Below are positions 36,201 to 41,954 of a stretch of 64,000 nt of DNA, piece after piece. Both the position numbers and the translations under genes were made by a program. The stretch lies in contig JAZSJD010000032.1 in the NCBI GenBank assembly GCA_045534165.1, positions 1 through 64,000 of the forward strand, written 5' to 3'. This stretch comes from SIG575 sp045534165. GTDB taxonomy: Bacteria; Bacillota; Clostridia; Oscillospirales; Acutalibacteraceae. The notes under the pieces were generated by a model. That model made no database searches. It was not told the DNA's origin and saw nothing but the letters and a program-made list of their open reading frames with translations. The stretch's first letter is position 1; each line of letters opens with the position of its first letter.

Positions 36201-38108
36201 CCTAACTCATCAAGCCTGGGTCTTAACTCACAGGTAAGTAATGTTGACGGCATACAGTTCAACCTTGTGAACAATAATGGTGTAGTTGGTGTCAACAATA
36301 CAACTCATGTATTGTCTACAACCAATACGGCAGGTTCTGAAACAATTAAGGTTGCTAACAGAAATGCAATTAAACTTACACGTGGTATGGAAATCCAGCC
36401 CACACTTTACATTGATGTTGCGGTAAATGCTGATGCATCAGAACAGCTTAACCCCAACTTCTCTGGTGGTATCGGTACTAAAGAGAATCCTTACGTAATC
36501 AGTGACGCATCATCTCTTACATCACTCCATTACTACGGTACAGAAAGCAACCTCTACTTCGTTCTTGGTAACGATATTGATATGTCAGGTGTTGAAGACT
36601 TCCAGATTCACAACTTCACAGCTCATCTCAACGACCCTGATTCACTTGGTGATCCTGATTCAGACAATTATAAACCGCATCAGTATGCAATCCAGAACTT
36701 CACTTCAACAGAAGGTCACGGTGGTCTCTTCGGTACAATCGAAGACGGTGCAGTAGTCAATAATGTTGCTCTTACAGGTACAATTGAAGGCGGTGAACAG
36801 TTCACAGGTGCTCTTGCAAACATCATCAATGGTGCAACTGTTACTAACTGCGTAGTTTCCGCAGAGGTAACTTCAACTGCAACAGCTGATGAATACAGCA
36901 CTCCTGCAACAGGTATCTTAGCAGGTAAAGTTTCAGAAGGTGCTGTAATCAGCGGTATCGTTACAACAGGTAATGTTTCAATTGCAGACGGTTATGCAGG
37001 TGGTGTAATCGGTTCAGCACAGTATGCAACAATCAGCGAAATCCTTTCAACTGCAAATGTAGGCGAAGGTGATACAGCAGGTATCATAGGTAATATGGGC
37101 GAAGAAGCAACACTTACAAACGCACTTTATGGTGGCGTTGCACAGAGTAAGAATCCCATAGTTGGTACTTACGTAGATGAAACTGCAATTACTGAAACTT
37201 ACTACGATAATCAGACTAATAAGAATATCGAAGAAGGTACAGTAATCGGCACAGGCAAAACAACAAAAGAATGTGAAAAACTTACATTCGATGACATGTT
37301 TATGTATGTTGATGAAAACGGCGGTTACTATCCCGTACCTGTAACAATCGTTGATACAATCGGAGTAGGTGGTGAAACACCTTACGAAGGTTACGGTTCA
37401 ACAGCAGCTCTTGCAGCAGCAACAATGAACTTCTACTTGGGTTCAAGCTACGGTCAGATCGGATATTATACATCAATGCAGTTTATAAACAAAGCTTCAG
37501 GTTCTGATGTTACAGCAACTGAAGAAGGAAACGGCAATTACTTCTCAATCGTTTCCGGTGAAAAAGTTTACACAATCAAAACTGCTAAGTATAACGAAGA
37601 AAAGGATCCCGGAATCAGTTTCAGCCTTGAAAATGGTGCAGTAAGAACAGTTTATCCCGGCCTTGTAAGAAATGCTAACATCACTTACACAATCGTGAAC
37701 TCATCAGACCTTGATTTAACTGATGAACCGCTTCTCGGTGTACTCTTCAAGAGTGTAGCAGTTAAGGGAAGTTCAGACAAAGTTCAGGTTCTTAACGACT
37801 TCACAAATGAAATCGGCACAGAACAGAAAAACATTGACGCTCTTGCAATCGCAAAAGAACTTGATGGTTTCTATGTTGGCGAAATGTTACCTGATGGTTA
37901 TGAATATGAGATTACAGCAACCCTTGGCGGTGAGGTAATCCCAAGCGAAAATATAACTGTTGAAGAAGGCATTTACGGCACATACATCAAACTTCCCGAT
38001 GTAAAAGATGCAGAGGGCAACACAGCAACAGATGTTGTATTAACACTTACAATTGTCGAGGCAGAAAGACCTTGGGGTGTAAACTCAGTAAAAAACATTC
38101 TCTGGTAA
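21294..38108 (+). CDS. giant secreted GLUG-repeat surface protein (5,604 residues)
   Basis: One uninterrupted frame of 16.8 kb. Residues 1-30 form a Sec signal peptide (cleavage after ALA near 30), then a Thr/Glu-rich stretch to about 115. About eight long modules follow, starting near residues 125, 1157, 1853, 2609, 3263, 3839, 4439 and 5057. Most open with a form of EGEGTxxNPYxI, then a YFxLxxDIDxS line, then many GLUG-type coils (VGGIVGxxxGxxxNCxVxG) that predict right-handed beta-helix, and close with a short beta-sandwich-like linker. Cysteines recur at equivalent NC positions of the coils. The last about 240 residues are a different beta-rich domain ending in Trp. No LPxTG, SLH or dockerin anchor was seen. 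Probably a very large adhesin or fibre component. ATG 21294 has CGGAGGTA upstream. Confidence 0.9.
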   Translation: MNKYLKKRLIALVLSGGILLSSTGVYTALAATEETTTSEYTSALEGTTDVAVTDKAEVSTEESTSVTVPEETVIADIDDETTTAPQVTVPSTESTTNPPETTTEKLPDVIIEDEVMNDNKADEWVGEGTEANPYQVSSVELFLKMSQLINDTGNANKYFKLTADIDFSNTTIDQTLINDYKLAEHTGIGGALVSVNPSVSSNSNVFFHLDGNGKQIKNVTMNFNSFNSLSIFGYLNSGSTIANLTVSKAQIINGYSDAQAAGIILKNDGTVKDCSFTEIELDTTASTTKAESFYPDNTTFKTYSGTAIVVDNSGVIDSETKYDQGALTVTAETVTVKTSRPYAGSMVAQNRGKINKVRARYITVHGSVTKSDYVGGLVGTNATQRTSSANGMYYCEIQKHDSAGGVKGADKIGYLVGHNTGRIQRATVEGRFNTNQQASALKYDLLVTGATAAGGIVGDNTGDVQLCTVTNVGVYFANTTDGAIYGGIAGKSNYNIRNCIATGSTAGEGDGSTITRYIGGIVGYGDTGSNFGVENCYALVKIIDSKAVLGAIVGFNGDTAYRNNRVRNVFYSAIISSRPSPVSFGGAGEGEGDLTFTRPYTLAYYNHLIMDGYDWGITKNQVKVSTSAFGFSGWGDAEISTNGSVFSGTQNTSYYTLDGLGTSTITYELKANGKADKTVVYYDVDITIPSSIGANNGGTTLADQPMELGILNAVSLQSGYTSDGFIGTKDYPISLNGGEENFLYHAPAAHFSVKGGADDFVYIRNADYTTPSATFWGTIDFKGAKIIMQCDKDLFKGIYGSRDDTLANNNSTTHKSDSSDEADDSSNLSNGVIKNLVVEITPQSGTIHEMEISSVFGNVCNATLKNTKVTFSNAVDILPQEGNTGLFAKAVYGNSYLYGCYVDNIYINGAQRATIKTSHDGVAGFVGVIDAEKAIIDNCGADIPVFPETQNMQNIAIFVGEIKSLKGGYIQNCYASGALIKSGGSFQSSSCNLFAGSIKSNSIDTNIYNCYYSPSYLYTNGVYKDGITTGIKSGSYTGSCKAWSFQMQNSATQLWGDTSLQVLAESQVVYLESINNIDRFPLDSYSNAATDLNAQFTATSSDTSKLTTTNFRWYGRIGLSTSFTGGKDVSASVTVRHNATGLAARLTAISTSDLAMDDDGFYLINTPADLYYLSVNQTKLAPGSTEYLFMRSEAKLRLGADIDMSGYTIDPIGSSANYFKGTFDGAGYTISNLTFDTSSLDHALFGYVQGATIKNLTIDNINISGTSYTGAIIGTVYDYALVDTCKVTNSNISGQNHVGGIVGGINEKSNAQATEIKNCTVENTTVTSTKKEKEHGHVGGIIGGTGMNNTDTCYAEITGCKVIDSTIESKAYGLGGIVGYAPNINNKVTSCEVTGTTITSGDASNGVTYASLGAVAGIFGGSSLSDCTVTDCEVTGECASGVVGRLINESGVSTISGCTVTNSTITAPDIAGGILAQVSAYATASCWGDKVVENCKVSEDTTVKALVAGGIVGSVQQFSNKNLTVSGCTFLGTAETTGKKGSITDAAGGIVGRLMSGLQTPGILVTGCLSQGTVKGNSNLGGIIGMNNANAHNGDNKLIKDCYVTSKFESSNLAVVKGLAIGYVGYSTKNNPTNLAENVVYSSLNTREILFGNITETSGGYDMNMGADQTSGITVDFTTSITNATLITRYFPYFLNSVVGYYDGMMGKSNTVQLRTNLYVGSSAFDNALTNYSNTYNGTTYSARLTGLLATTVPRFSVGNLPSLTGTDGNAFATPATSPFSTTASASKILVGCSTATGTTNATYNKLNDVSIQTFDKKCNATVKTTYTGIINGETVKFDVGFSVVVNGEHAYEGDGTEYNPFLIYTAEDLLAIKQHHDNPSAKDDFKDNPDHYYEAYYCIMNDIDMTEELITENRSFAPIGTEDEPFRGKITTYRDQQMKIINLLINDPKKNEDYAYNDGYTVTDAEGNKTVEYSDALGLFGYTDGAEIYNLELQNVNILAVPAEGNKFIGTKSGALVGYATNTIIDNVKVSGASSVAIEGSFGGRAGAVGGIVGWAADNVVMSNVQVIGTDNENRTVVKGQYSVGGIVGTAQNANGCSITDAYVENVNVTNLATSGVSISGGIAGEFAGVITGSDEVKDDEGNIITPETRIKVNNVTVIGTVVGGVVGSGNIANAAEGGYDLTIEKVDVANVTAEVTESVRNDTNASSNGIAGGILGQTKDSYHYYITDCTIDGNSTVTSGYCAGGIVGSASNRGKGQLQTETCLIISDCTTLAKVEQLNAPTTNTLTLGDSVKRKTGAGSVIGVITQNALVMNEDTSAPQIQIRNVTAGGEISGTFNVGGVIGEFSVFQGKLNELTESIITDCIVSARITALEAATERFGVILGSIEGNQYNSNNPNEQTLNIQAPFPEQDSNGNVLEYAVKPFDKIFYSSYTAGTYELYGPSAIKDYQDPVHAVFYDTIYDVNKVVYNFETDDGIVELPVSVVKDGFSANTPEASYQYFDYREYNFSKEFRESHALNEAESPFGFTLAGKDFALTTDSEDKITGIQSSNPEVFNVINNPNYVAGSAVLGARQFKIEVKQFNTADLVFTYTNGLQIGIPVICGVNFEGEGTAENPIQVSNADIFYHIVKVLPSYSFVQTADIDLSDKTKYPATSLAQLIPNFTGTYDGGNHSITGFDVTIEASEEPVGIFAKVSGVKTDENGEVIPNIKDLTFVNCSVNSGECKAGTGVAIGELANGAKVSNIKVENSTATSKLGNVGGAIGTVTGASTVDGVEVSGGTVSAEKGSAGGAIGTIVEDSAKIIAPVVKNTTVTVGSVDGDGNYEGGTADDIAGGIVAQAHGEIIGPESSETDADGNPVYVNAVEDVTVRALIAGGAVGAVYRTNQAEAEGITHILTLKDIRVSGAEVTAKSEDGTRATSGAGLLGFARAKTDVELNNCYVTNTTKTSAVASVGGVSYGAGAVANVDENVLSLKFIDVESYATVNSQEAGNDGTVHAASLVAYMDNAPEILSFDGCVAGGKVTGKAMKTFVGGVIGGFTDAFASNEITHELFKNGVISAELECVDGTSNNSTIKSVHRIGKFIAGFAEGMFVEANFSTMFSNNYYSTYPNDIAFFATESGDKGPLDEYLAQVENGFTDINNNNLEIADEFKSGWNKVAITKSIGSETTLYARLNEAFAELPYGSETNRRYAVAAGGFDLKETAKDADGKPISCIELVGSPSQTENIGEFELVVRPTDYGAEMLVAEYNCGLKTTAQIISVEIEGEGSEESPFLISTPTQLRVVAYLTVGNYHFRQINDIDLSNSYAETGTDTDKFIHNNGKKFYAPIGTETAPFDGVYDGQGYKITGVKSDRGNENNIGVFGFVKQNGTLVPTIKNLHVELMATDNEKAQGIVGNENVGGIAGKIENAVIENCSVTVGTVTGKQNVGGIAGHFTSSRIINCFTQSDVNAFNSEREPYAGGIVGYVFDAINVNSTISGCFASGSIFASSRNADVDRSNAAGIVSYLENSTYLVIDNCLFTGTTSSGIGIVGNNGKTKFILSVTDCIDAGQNIAMENDRFTKIPTAVAHQLTRVNDDSTGLITMSNLYYDNALLKVDTENHPDTESIKGRPTSALIDTTSVSMGDGWTVVEGYYPVPVVSEITVTTYDENYAITAITTKTDPYSDAYAKFLSVPIQTSESEEESNIEATAYGKGLVYPVTLLTNVYGNKVTYSSSIFDTTDTVAYPEGFDPSLYGGVLVQVTDEEGNITYVDNKNVDLLFGDDAETGKTTVYRNIFDTTKGIADRGKFETKPTKNTYVNAGAPAGNVFSNGEAYYNAQVPVVFATANINGVDVQRDIKIALNHGETYCIATQRQLYALGLAEYELVDGAKFSNYYGSTYNYKLITDIDCGDNETLFTPIGSEVDEGYTGQFDGSGHTIKNLKIKSTGNNVGMFSKLSKNWNSPYDPFIKNLTLVNATVEGNDNVGTLVGEVFGSGEIVIENCHAIGEAEYDEKGNIVEGSAKGTVTGTGSYIGGLIGKVEYPSTVIKSCSSSVLVSGSKDAVGGLIGNSGATITSCYATGNVVCDYIYNNANTTKLYGVGGLIGIMSDGTVTQSFASGNVEVKAFTAGNNAFVEGTLGIGGFVGVLDEVNTYDSEIKQFVPFEGDAITECFSGGNVKFGTINDTSAVRPYSSTAIVGIGGFSGVNKEGIAHVYSSAAVNATFGDIIARNNNSNYGVGIGGVAGVALGNVEDVYSSGSVAPAYASIDSTNNPDNCYFGKGGTVGTKMGTDVTVRYCYYDSWTNTDPTLTSIGGQDNDQDARGLTTLELTSGKKPANATFSDVWGFTPNAYPYLRTLLNEESDPYIKTNSILSVVCVDVAYDDVSAKTGAGITQALTVPSEFVYLDENMDSHPYKLLWEGATLEGNLAAIRRTRNTREYVDVVAQVEGYEKYATRVYSRLCADMKGTFEQPYLIGNEEDLNHVNMTADELEVAKEAYTGFYDQWATPLGDGNEQVEGTVHYQLMSNIGVDDTVRKIPTAPGYYTYSVATSDANGDLTTKDVNFNYQGFMLKGNGYSIKNVATEGSYISMVDEKSTISNIIFEDFTFTGSNSAIVGINNGTLQDIYVKSTMGDGTSDISNVAGLVLTNTGTIDGCIVDATIKGAQSNAGVMAVTNNGTIKNSGTAGTLDTSEGSDVQKIGAFVVSNNKTIEDSFSMADVNVLAAENATVNHISGFAAINKGTMDGVYTRSAVSFANAPADTLTVGSLVGEITSTEAEPITNSYAAGLLGYYNDGQDSILFGTVPSTMNKLSSVYVDKSLAGEKSANSYKYSASLSSIMSMEYMPGAMKYDATNNPNGTFIAGDTEKLVLPQLTSILNAENHQVVDASGNLIYVDTSVTDKVVTYTLFTETDEESGESVRKYRCSDGNVYFADGEDNVVGENGTVIVPVENLKLQYAIYLEDKVVIRNYDVIKLYSQISSMTIKTGQSQYADRLAPNSSSLGLNSQVSNVDGIQFNLVNNNGVVGVNNTTHVLSTTNTAGSETIKVANRNAIKLTRGMEIQPTLYIDVAVNADASEQLNPNFSGGIGTKENPYVISDASSLTSLHYYGTESNLYFVLGNDIDMSGVEDFQIHNFTAHLNDPDSLGDPDSDNYKPHQYAIQNFTSTEGHGGLFGTIEDGAVVNNVALTGTIEGGEQFTGALANIINGATVTNCVVSAEVTSTATADEYSTPATGILAGKVSEGAVISGIVTTGNVSIADGYAGGVIGSAQYATISEILSTANVGEGDTAGIIGNMGEEATLTNALYGGVAQSKNPIVGTYVDETAITETYYDNQTNKNIEEGTVIGTGKTTKECEKLTFDDMFMYVDENGGYYPVPVTIVDTIGVGGETPYEGYGSTAALAAATMNFYLGSSYGQIGYYTSMQFINKASGSDVTATEEGNGNYFSIVSGEKVYTIKTAKYNEEKDPGISFSLENGAVRTVYPGLVRNANITYTIVNSSDLDLTDEPLLGVLFKSVAVKGSSDKVQVLNDFTNEIGTEQKNIDALAIAKELDGFYVGEMLPDGYEYEITATLGGEVIPSENITVEEGIYGTYIKLPDVKDAEGNTATDVVLTLTIVEAERPWGVNSVKNILW

Positions 38109-38128
38109 TAGAGAAAACAAAACTTAAG

Positions 38129-38158
38129 CAGGGGAGAATATAAAAATTCTCCCCTGCA
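38129..38158 (+). terminator. strong hairpin without T run after the giant gene
   Basis: A 12-bp perfect stem (38129-38140 with 38147-38158) and 6-base loop follow the giant stop codon, but AGGAAAAG rather than T residues comes next. More likely an mRNA stabiliser or processing site than a terminator, allowing partial read-through into the peptidase cluster. Confidence 0.6.
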
Positions 38159-38194
38159 GGAAAAGAAAAAATTCAGCAAAGAGAGGTAAGTAAA

Positions 38195-38830
38195 ATGGCT
38201 AAAGAAAAAAACAAAAACGTTACCAAAAGTATGGTAATGCTCCTTGTTACAGGCATAACATTGGTAGCGATTACTCTTTGCTGGTTTGCAGTTATGGGCA
38301 GAAGTGAAGTTGAGCAGATTAAAAGAGCTCAGGTTAAAAATGAATCATCAAAATTCGCCAACATTTATTATGGTGCCGATGAAGATGATAAAATAGCAAT
38401 AAGGACCGAGGATATTAAAGAGTATATCAAGATTGAAGATAAAATGATTACTCTTGAAAATATGTTCCCCGGCGCAGAATACACATACATGGCTGAATTT
38501 AATAATGCAGAAGCAGGATATAAAATTACACTCGATTTAAATGGTATCGAAAACACAACCGGTGACCTTAAATCAAAAGTTAAATTAAACCGCAGAATCA
38601 CTTTGATGAGTTATAATAGCGGTAATACTGAAACTACAGATACGAATTATAAAACTGTAGCAGATGAGACAACTCTCGACAAAGAAGAAGCTTTAGAATA
38701 TACAGTTCCTAAAGATGGCAGATACAGAGTTTATTTCTCTTTTAAAATAGATGAAAAAGTAACAGTTGAAAATGGAAGAAATTTGTCTATGAAGATTGAA
38801 AACGTAGACGCAATTATAAGTGGTGCATAA
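38195..38830 (+). CDS. small TasA-like exported protein (CWF type)
   Basis: A 211-residue protein with a basic N-terminus, one hydrophobic segment (about 12-29), and a terminal motif TLCWFAVMG, a variant of the T-x-A-W-F SipW cleavage region. The outward domain (about 180 residues) is polar, acidic and beta-rich, with FPGAEYTYMAEF and a C-terminal strand ending NVDAIISGA. This is the TasA/camelysin pattern of a minor fibre subunit. Its stop overlaps the next start (TAATG), so it is coupled to the signal peptidase gene that follows. ATG 38195 has AGAGAGGTA upstream. Family assignment rests on the signal region and context. Confidence 0.65.
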   Translation: MAKEKNKNVTKSMVMLLVTGITLVAITLCWFAVMGRSEVEQIKRAQVKNESSKFANIYYGADEDDKIAIRTEDIKEYIKIEDKMITLENMFPGAEYTYMAEFNNAEAGYKITLDLNGIENTTGDLKSKVKLNRRITLMSYNSGNTETTDTNYKTVADETTLDKEEALEYTVPKDGRYRVYFSFKIDEKVTVENGRNLSMKIENVDAIISGA

Positions 38831-39405
38831 TGAAAATAGTTAAGAAAATAACATCAATATTAGCAGCAATAATATTTATAATCTGCCTTTTACTTTTGGT
38901 GCTCGTAATGATAACTCCCAAAGATGCAACAGGCAATAAAAGAGTAAATGTGGCAGGATATAGTATAATGAACGTCCTTACAGGCAGTATGGAGCCTAGT
39001 TATAATGTAGGTGACGTAATAGTAATTAAGAAAACAAATGCAGATGAATTAAAAGTCAAAGACGTAATTACATTCATTTCCACAGACAAAAGTTTAAACG
39101 GTCAGACAGTAACTCATCGCATTATTGATATAATCGAAGAAAACGGACAGAAAAAGTTTGAAACAAAAGGCGATAATAACGATATAGCTGACGAAACACT
39201 TGTCACAAGCGATAAAATCCTTGGTAAAGTTCAGTTCAGAATTCCTTTTGTAGGCAAAGCAGTTAGTTTTATGCAGACTAACAGAGTGGCATTTTTCCTG
39301 ATTATCATACTTCCTATGCTTGCAATTATGGCATCCGAAGTTAAAGATATAATTTTAATTGCACGTAGCGGAGACGATGATGAAAGCGAAAAAGATAATA
39401 CTTAA
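38830..39405 (+). CDS. SipW-type signal peptidase I
   Basis: A 191-residue signal peptidase with Ser53 (TGSMEP), His96 (VTHRII) and Asp115 (TKGDNND), the Ser-His-Asp set of the ER/SipW class. Membrane spans lie at about 8-28 and 156-178 (FFLIIILPMLAIMA). The short acidic tail (SGDDDESEKDNT) is unlike the long tail of the first copy. It starts by a one-base TAATG overlap with the TasA-like gene upstream, its likely substrate, and overlaps the next peptidase by 26 bases. Confidence 0.88.
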   Translation: MKIVKKITSILAAIIFIICLLLLVLVMITPKDATGNKRVNVAGYSIMNVLTGSMEPSYNVGDVIVIKKTNADELKVKDVITFISTDKSLNGQTVTHRIIDIIEENGQKKFETKGDNNDIADETLVTSDKILGKVQFRIPFVGKAVSFMQTNRVAFFLIIILPMLAIMASEVKDIILIARSGDDDESEKDNT

Positions 39406-39880
39406 CATCTTTACATCATTTATAATTCTTTTATCTTTATTTATTCTTACTATTGGTCTTTTGCCGAAATTCACATCTTACGATGCGTATTATGTAATTT
39501 CAGATAGTATGGAGCCCGCAATAAAAAAAGGCGACCTTGTTTTTACAAAGGAAGTAAAGTTTGAAGAAATTGAAGTAGATGATGTGCTTACTTTCACAAA
39601 AGACGGTTCAGAAAGATGGTTTTCTCACAGAGTTGTGAAAATAAACGAAGCAGGAAAATCTTTCAGAACAAAAGGTGATAACAATAATGCAGAAGACCCG
39701 GGCTATACTTCGTTTGATAATGTAGTGGGCAGGGTGGAAAAAAAGTTACCACTTGTAGGTTTTGTCCCTATGGCTCTTTCAACAGTGTGGGGAAAAATTA
39801 CTTTAGTAGTTATCTATATTGTATATATAGCATTTGAGATTGAAAACTTTCGGCATAAGAAGGAGGGTTCAGAAGCATGA
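39380..39880 (+). CDS. SipW-type signal peptidase I
   Basis: A 166-residue signal peptidase: Ser43 in SDSMEP, His83 in FSHRVV and Asp100 in TKGDNNN. Membrane spans lie at about 6-26 and 132-150. ATG 39380 is chosen because GGAG lies six bases upstream; the open frame extends farther but without an RBS. It overlaps the upstream peptidase by 26 bases and the downstream TasA-like gene by four (ATGA). The two adjacent peptidases differ clearly in sequence, so they are not a recent duplication and may have different substrates. Confidence 0.87.
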   Translation: MKAKKIILNIFTSFIILLSLFILTIGLLPKFTSYDAYYVISDSMEPAIKKGDLVFTKEVKFEEIEVDDVLTFTKDGSERWFSHRVVKINEAGKSFRTKGDNNNAEDPGYTSFDNVVGRVEKKLPLVGFVPMALSTVWGKITLVVIYIVYIAFEIENFRHKKEGSEA

Positions 39881-40662
39881 AAAAGAGAATAATTTGTGTT
39901 ATACTTTCCCTTGTGGCAGTATTCAGTCTTGTAGGCTTTCATGCAACGGAGGCTTGGTTCGGCAGTGGTGAAAACAAAAGTATGCAATTAAGTTCAGGCG
40001 ACCTTAATTTCACAGCAACAGGCGACCTTACTCTCAAAAATAAGAATGCACTTATTCTTCCGGGTGCAGAACTTGAACTTAAACAAGCAATTGTAATTAC
40101 AAACCTTTCAACAATTGATACAGAACTCCGTGTACGCGTTGAGTGTACTTATGAAATTGAGGAAGGTGTGACATCACAACCTTTCACTTGGATTGAGTTT
40201 GTAAACGATGACGATAGCAAATGGTATGCAGATCCCGAAGACGGTTGCATTTACTACACTCCGAAAGCTGTTCCTGGTGATGACAGACGAATCCCCGGAG
40301 TTGATATTGAAGTAACAGAAACTACAACTGTTGCTGAAACAACAACAGAGGCTGAAACAGAAGCAGGCGAAACAACAACCGATGGCGGTGCAGAGGCAGA
40401 CGATGAAGTAACAGAAATTACAACTGAAACTACAACTGAAACCACAACAAGAGTTTATGCTGATAATGAAATTCCTCTTGCAGGTACAATTATAATCAGC
40501 GGTGATGTGCCTTATGAATTACAGGGTAAAGCACTGAAACTTAATTTTATTATCGAAGCAAAACAGGCAGATTTTATGAAATGGGAAAACTTTAATAATC
40601 CCAATGGTATGCCAACAACCGTTCCAACAACTGTTCCAGCAAGCGAAGAGACAAGCGAATGA
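39877..40662 (+). CDS. TasA-like exported protein with Thr/Glu linker
   Basis: A 261-residue protein with a SipW-type signal peptide ending HATEAWFGSG (about residues 22-31; cleavage predicted after TEA). The downstream GENKSMQLSSGDLNF matches the start of mature TasA-type proteins (FxxGxLxL). A beta-rich domain to about 140 is followed by a Thr/Glu-rich linker with ETTTVAETTTEAETE, then a second strand-rich part and a C-terminal PTTVPTTVP tail. The linker resembles the N-terminal region of the giant protein and may be glycosylated or extended. It overlaps the peptidase genes on both sides by ATGA, so processing enzyme and substrate are made together. AAGGAGGG precedes the start. Confidence 0.78.
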   Translation: MKKRIICVILSLVAVFSLVGFHATEAWFGSGENKSMQLSSGDLNFTATGDLTLKNKNALILPGAELELKQAIVITNLSTIDTELRVRVECTYEIEEGVTSQPFTWIEFVNDDDSKWYADPEDGCIYYTPKAVPGDDRRIPGVDIEVTETTTVAETTTEAETEAGETTTDGGAEADDEVTEITTETTTETTTRVYADNEIPLAGTIIISGDVPYELQGKALKLNFIIEAKQADFMKWENFNNPNGMPTTVPTTVPASEETSE

Positions 40663-41186
40663 ATAAAGTTTTAAGAATATTAAGAAACGCATTCTGTGTT
40701 TTAGTGGCAGGATTGTTGCTTTTAATAGCAATAGTTTCAATTTGTGGTGCAAAGGGTTATTCAATTGCATCAAACAGTATGCAACCCAAGCTCAGCAAAG
40801 GTGATGTGGTTTTTGTAAAAGAAGTACCTTTTGAAGAGCTTGAAAAGGGCGATATTGTGACAGTTGAATTTAAAGTAAAAGACGGCACAACATACACCCA
40901 CAGAATCGTTTCAATAGATTACGATAAAAAAGAAATTTTTACAGCAGGCGATAAAACAGGTCTTATAGACCAGGAAAGTGCAGATGCAGAGCAGATAAAA
41001 GGGAAAGTATGGTTTTCTTTGCCTTTGCTTGGCTATCCGTCACTTTGGCTTACAAGCACAAACCATGTTGCAATAATCGGCATTTTAGTCCTTGTGGTTA
41101 TGGCTATAAGCTTTTTTGTCAGCAGATTTTATAAAAATAAAACGAGAGGTGATAAAAATGAGCACAGCGAAGAAAAGAACAGTTAA
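40659..41186 (+). CDS. SipW-type signal peptidase I (fourth copy)
   Basis: A 175-residue signal peptidase with Ser40 in SNSMQP (Gln for the usual Glu), His81 in YTHRIV and Asp98 in TAGDKTG. Membrane spans lie at about 8-30 and 137-159, and the short basic/acidic tail is KNKTRGDKNEHSEEKNS. It starts in the ATGA overlap with the TasA-like gene upstream, and its last 29 bases overlap the next TasA-like gene. Fourth Ser-His peptidase of the locus. Confidence 0.87.
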   Translation: MNKVLRILRNAFCVLVAGLLLLIAIVSICGAKGYSIASNSMQPKLSKGDVVFVKEVPFEELEKGDIVTVEFKVKDGTTYTHRIVSIDYDKKEIFTAGDKTGLIDQESADAEQIKGKVWFSLPLLGYPSLWLTSTNHVAIIGILVLVVMAISFFVSRFYKNKTRGDKNEHSEEKNS

Positions 41187-41937
41187 ATATGTAGCTTTAG
41201 TTGCATCTTTAATTCTTGTAATTGCATATTTCAGCCTTCTTTCACCTACAAGTGCATATTTTTATAAAACACAGTCTTCGGAGACAACAATTAAGTTTGC
41301 AACATTTGATGTTGAGGAGACCATTTTTGAAAACAAAGATGTTCTCGAATTCAAGGGCGCAACAAAACTTTGCGATACAGAGGAACTTCTCTTTGATGAT
41401 GTTGCAATTGTAAAAGAAATAACAGTTGAAAACCAGGGTGAAGCACCTGCCAGAATTTTAACTCACATCACACCAACAGATGAAGCAGTTACAAATGGTT
41501 TCAGATATGTTGCTTTTATTGAAAAAATAACAAATGAAACTGAAACAGTAGCAGAGGGCGAGGAAGAAACAACAGTTGCAGTTGTTTCCAAAGGTGCAAT
41601 AAAAACAGAACTTGAAACATTTTTTGAAATTAAAGATGATTCAACTCACGAAGATATCCAAGCAGCGCTTAATGAATATAACGAGAAATTCAGAGAGAAT
41701 GATGATACACTTCTTGAACCCGGCAAAAGTGCAAAAGTAAGAATTATTTTCTGGGTTGAATATGACCCTGCACAGGTTGCAGCAGGTGGCGAAAGTAAAT
41801 GGCAGAATGCAGGAGAAATTGTAAACATTGAATATCCCTGCAAAATCGAAATTATCGCATCTCAGGATAACGATGAGGCAGTAAGTTCAATTTTTGAAAC
41901 AACAACAGCGGAAACAACATCAGAAGAACAACAGTAA
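41158..41937 (+). CDS. TasA-like exported protein (AYF type)
   Basis: A 259-residue protein whose signal region ends SPTSAYFYKTQSSE (about residues 29-42), the S-A-Y-F variant of the SipW site, followed by TTIKFATFDVEETIF, the strand usual after TasA-type cleavage. A beta domain carries an acidic insertion (ETVAEGEEETTVAVV) and ends in a Thr/Ser/Glu tail. LEPGKSAKVRIIFWVEYDP is a typical strand pair of these folds. ATG 41158 (CGAGAGGTGA upstream) is preferred over the longer frame. It overlaps the peptidase gene before it by 29 bases. Probably a minor fibre or cap subunit. Confidence 0.72.
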   Translation: MSTAKKRTVKYVALVASLILVIAYFSLLSPTSAYFYKTQSSETTIKFATFDVEETIFENKDVLEFKGATKLCDTEELLFDDVAIVKEITVENQGEAPARILTHITPTDEAVTNGFRYVAFIEKITNETETVAEGEEETTVAVVSKGAIKTELETFFEIKDDSTHEDIQAALNEYNEKFRENDDTLLEPGKSAKVRIIFWVEYDPAQVAAGGESKWQNAGEIVNIEYPCKIEIIASQDNDEAVSSIFETTTAETTSEEQQ

Positions 41938-41954
41938 GAGAGCGTGGTGTCAGT

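Noticed and set aside
21257..36901. Many antisense frames within the giant gene (for example 29309-29761 and 35210-35554)
   Set aside because: They are mirror frames of Thr/Ser/Val-rich repeats, lack ribosome sites and have low-complexity Pro/Ser/Val composition.
38129..38158. Full transcription terminator after the giant gene
   Set aside because: Strong stem but no T run, and the next gene is in the same direction with a short gap.
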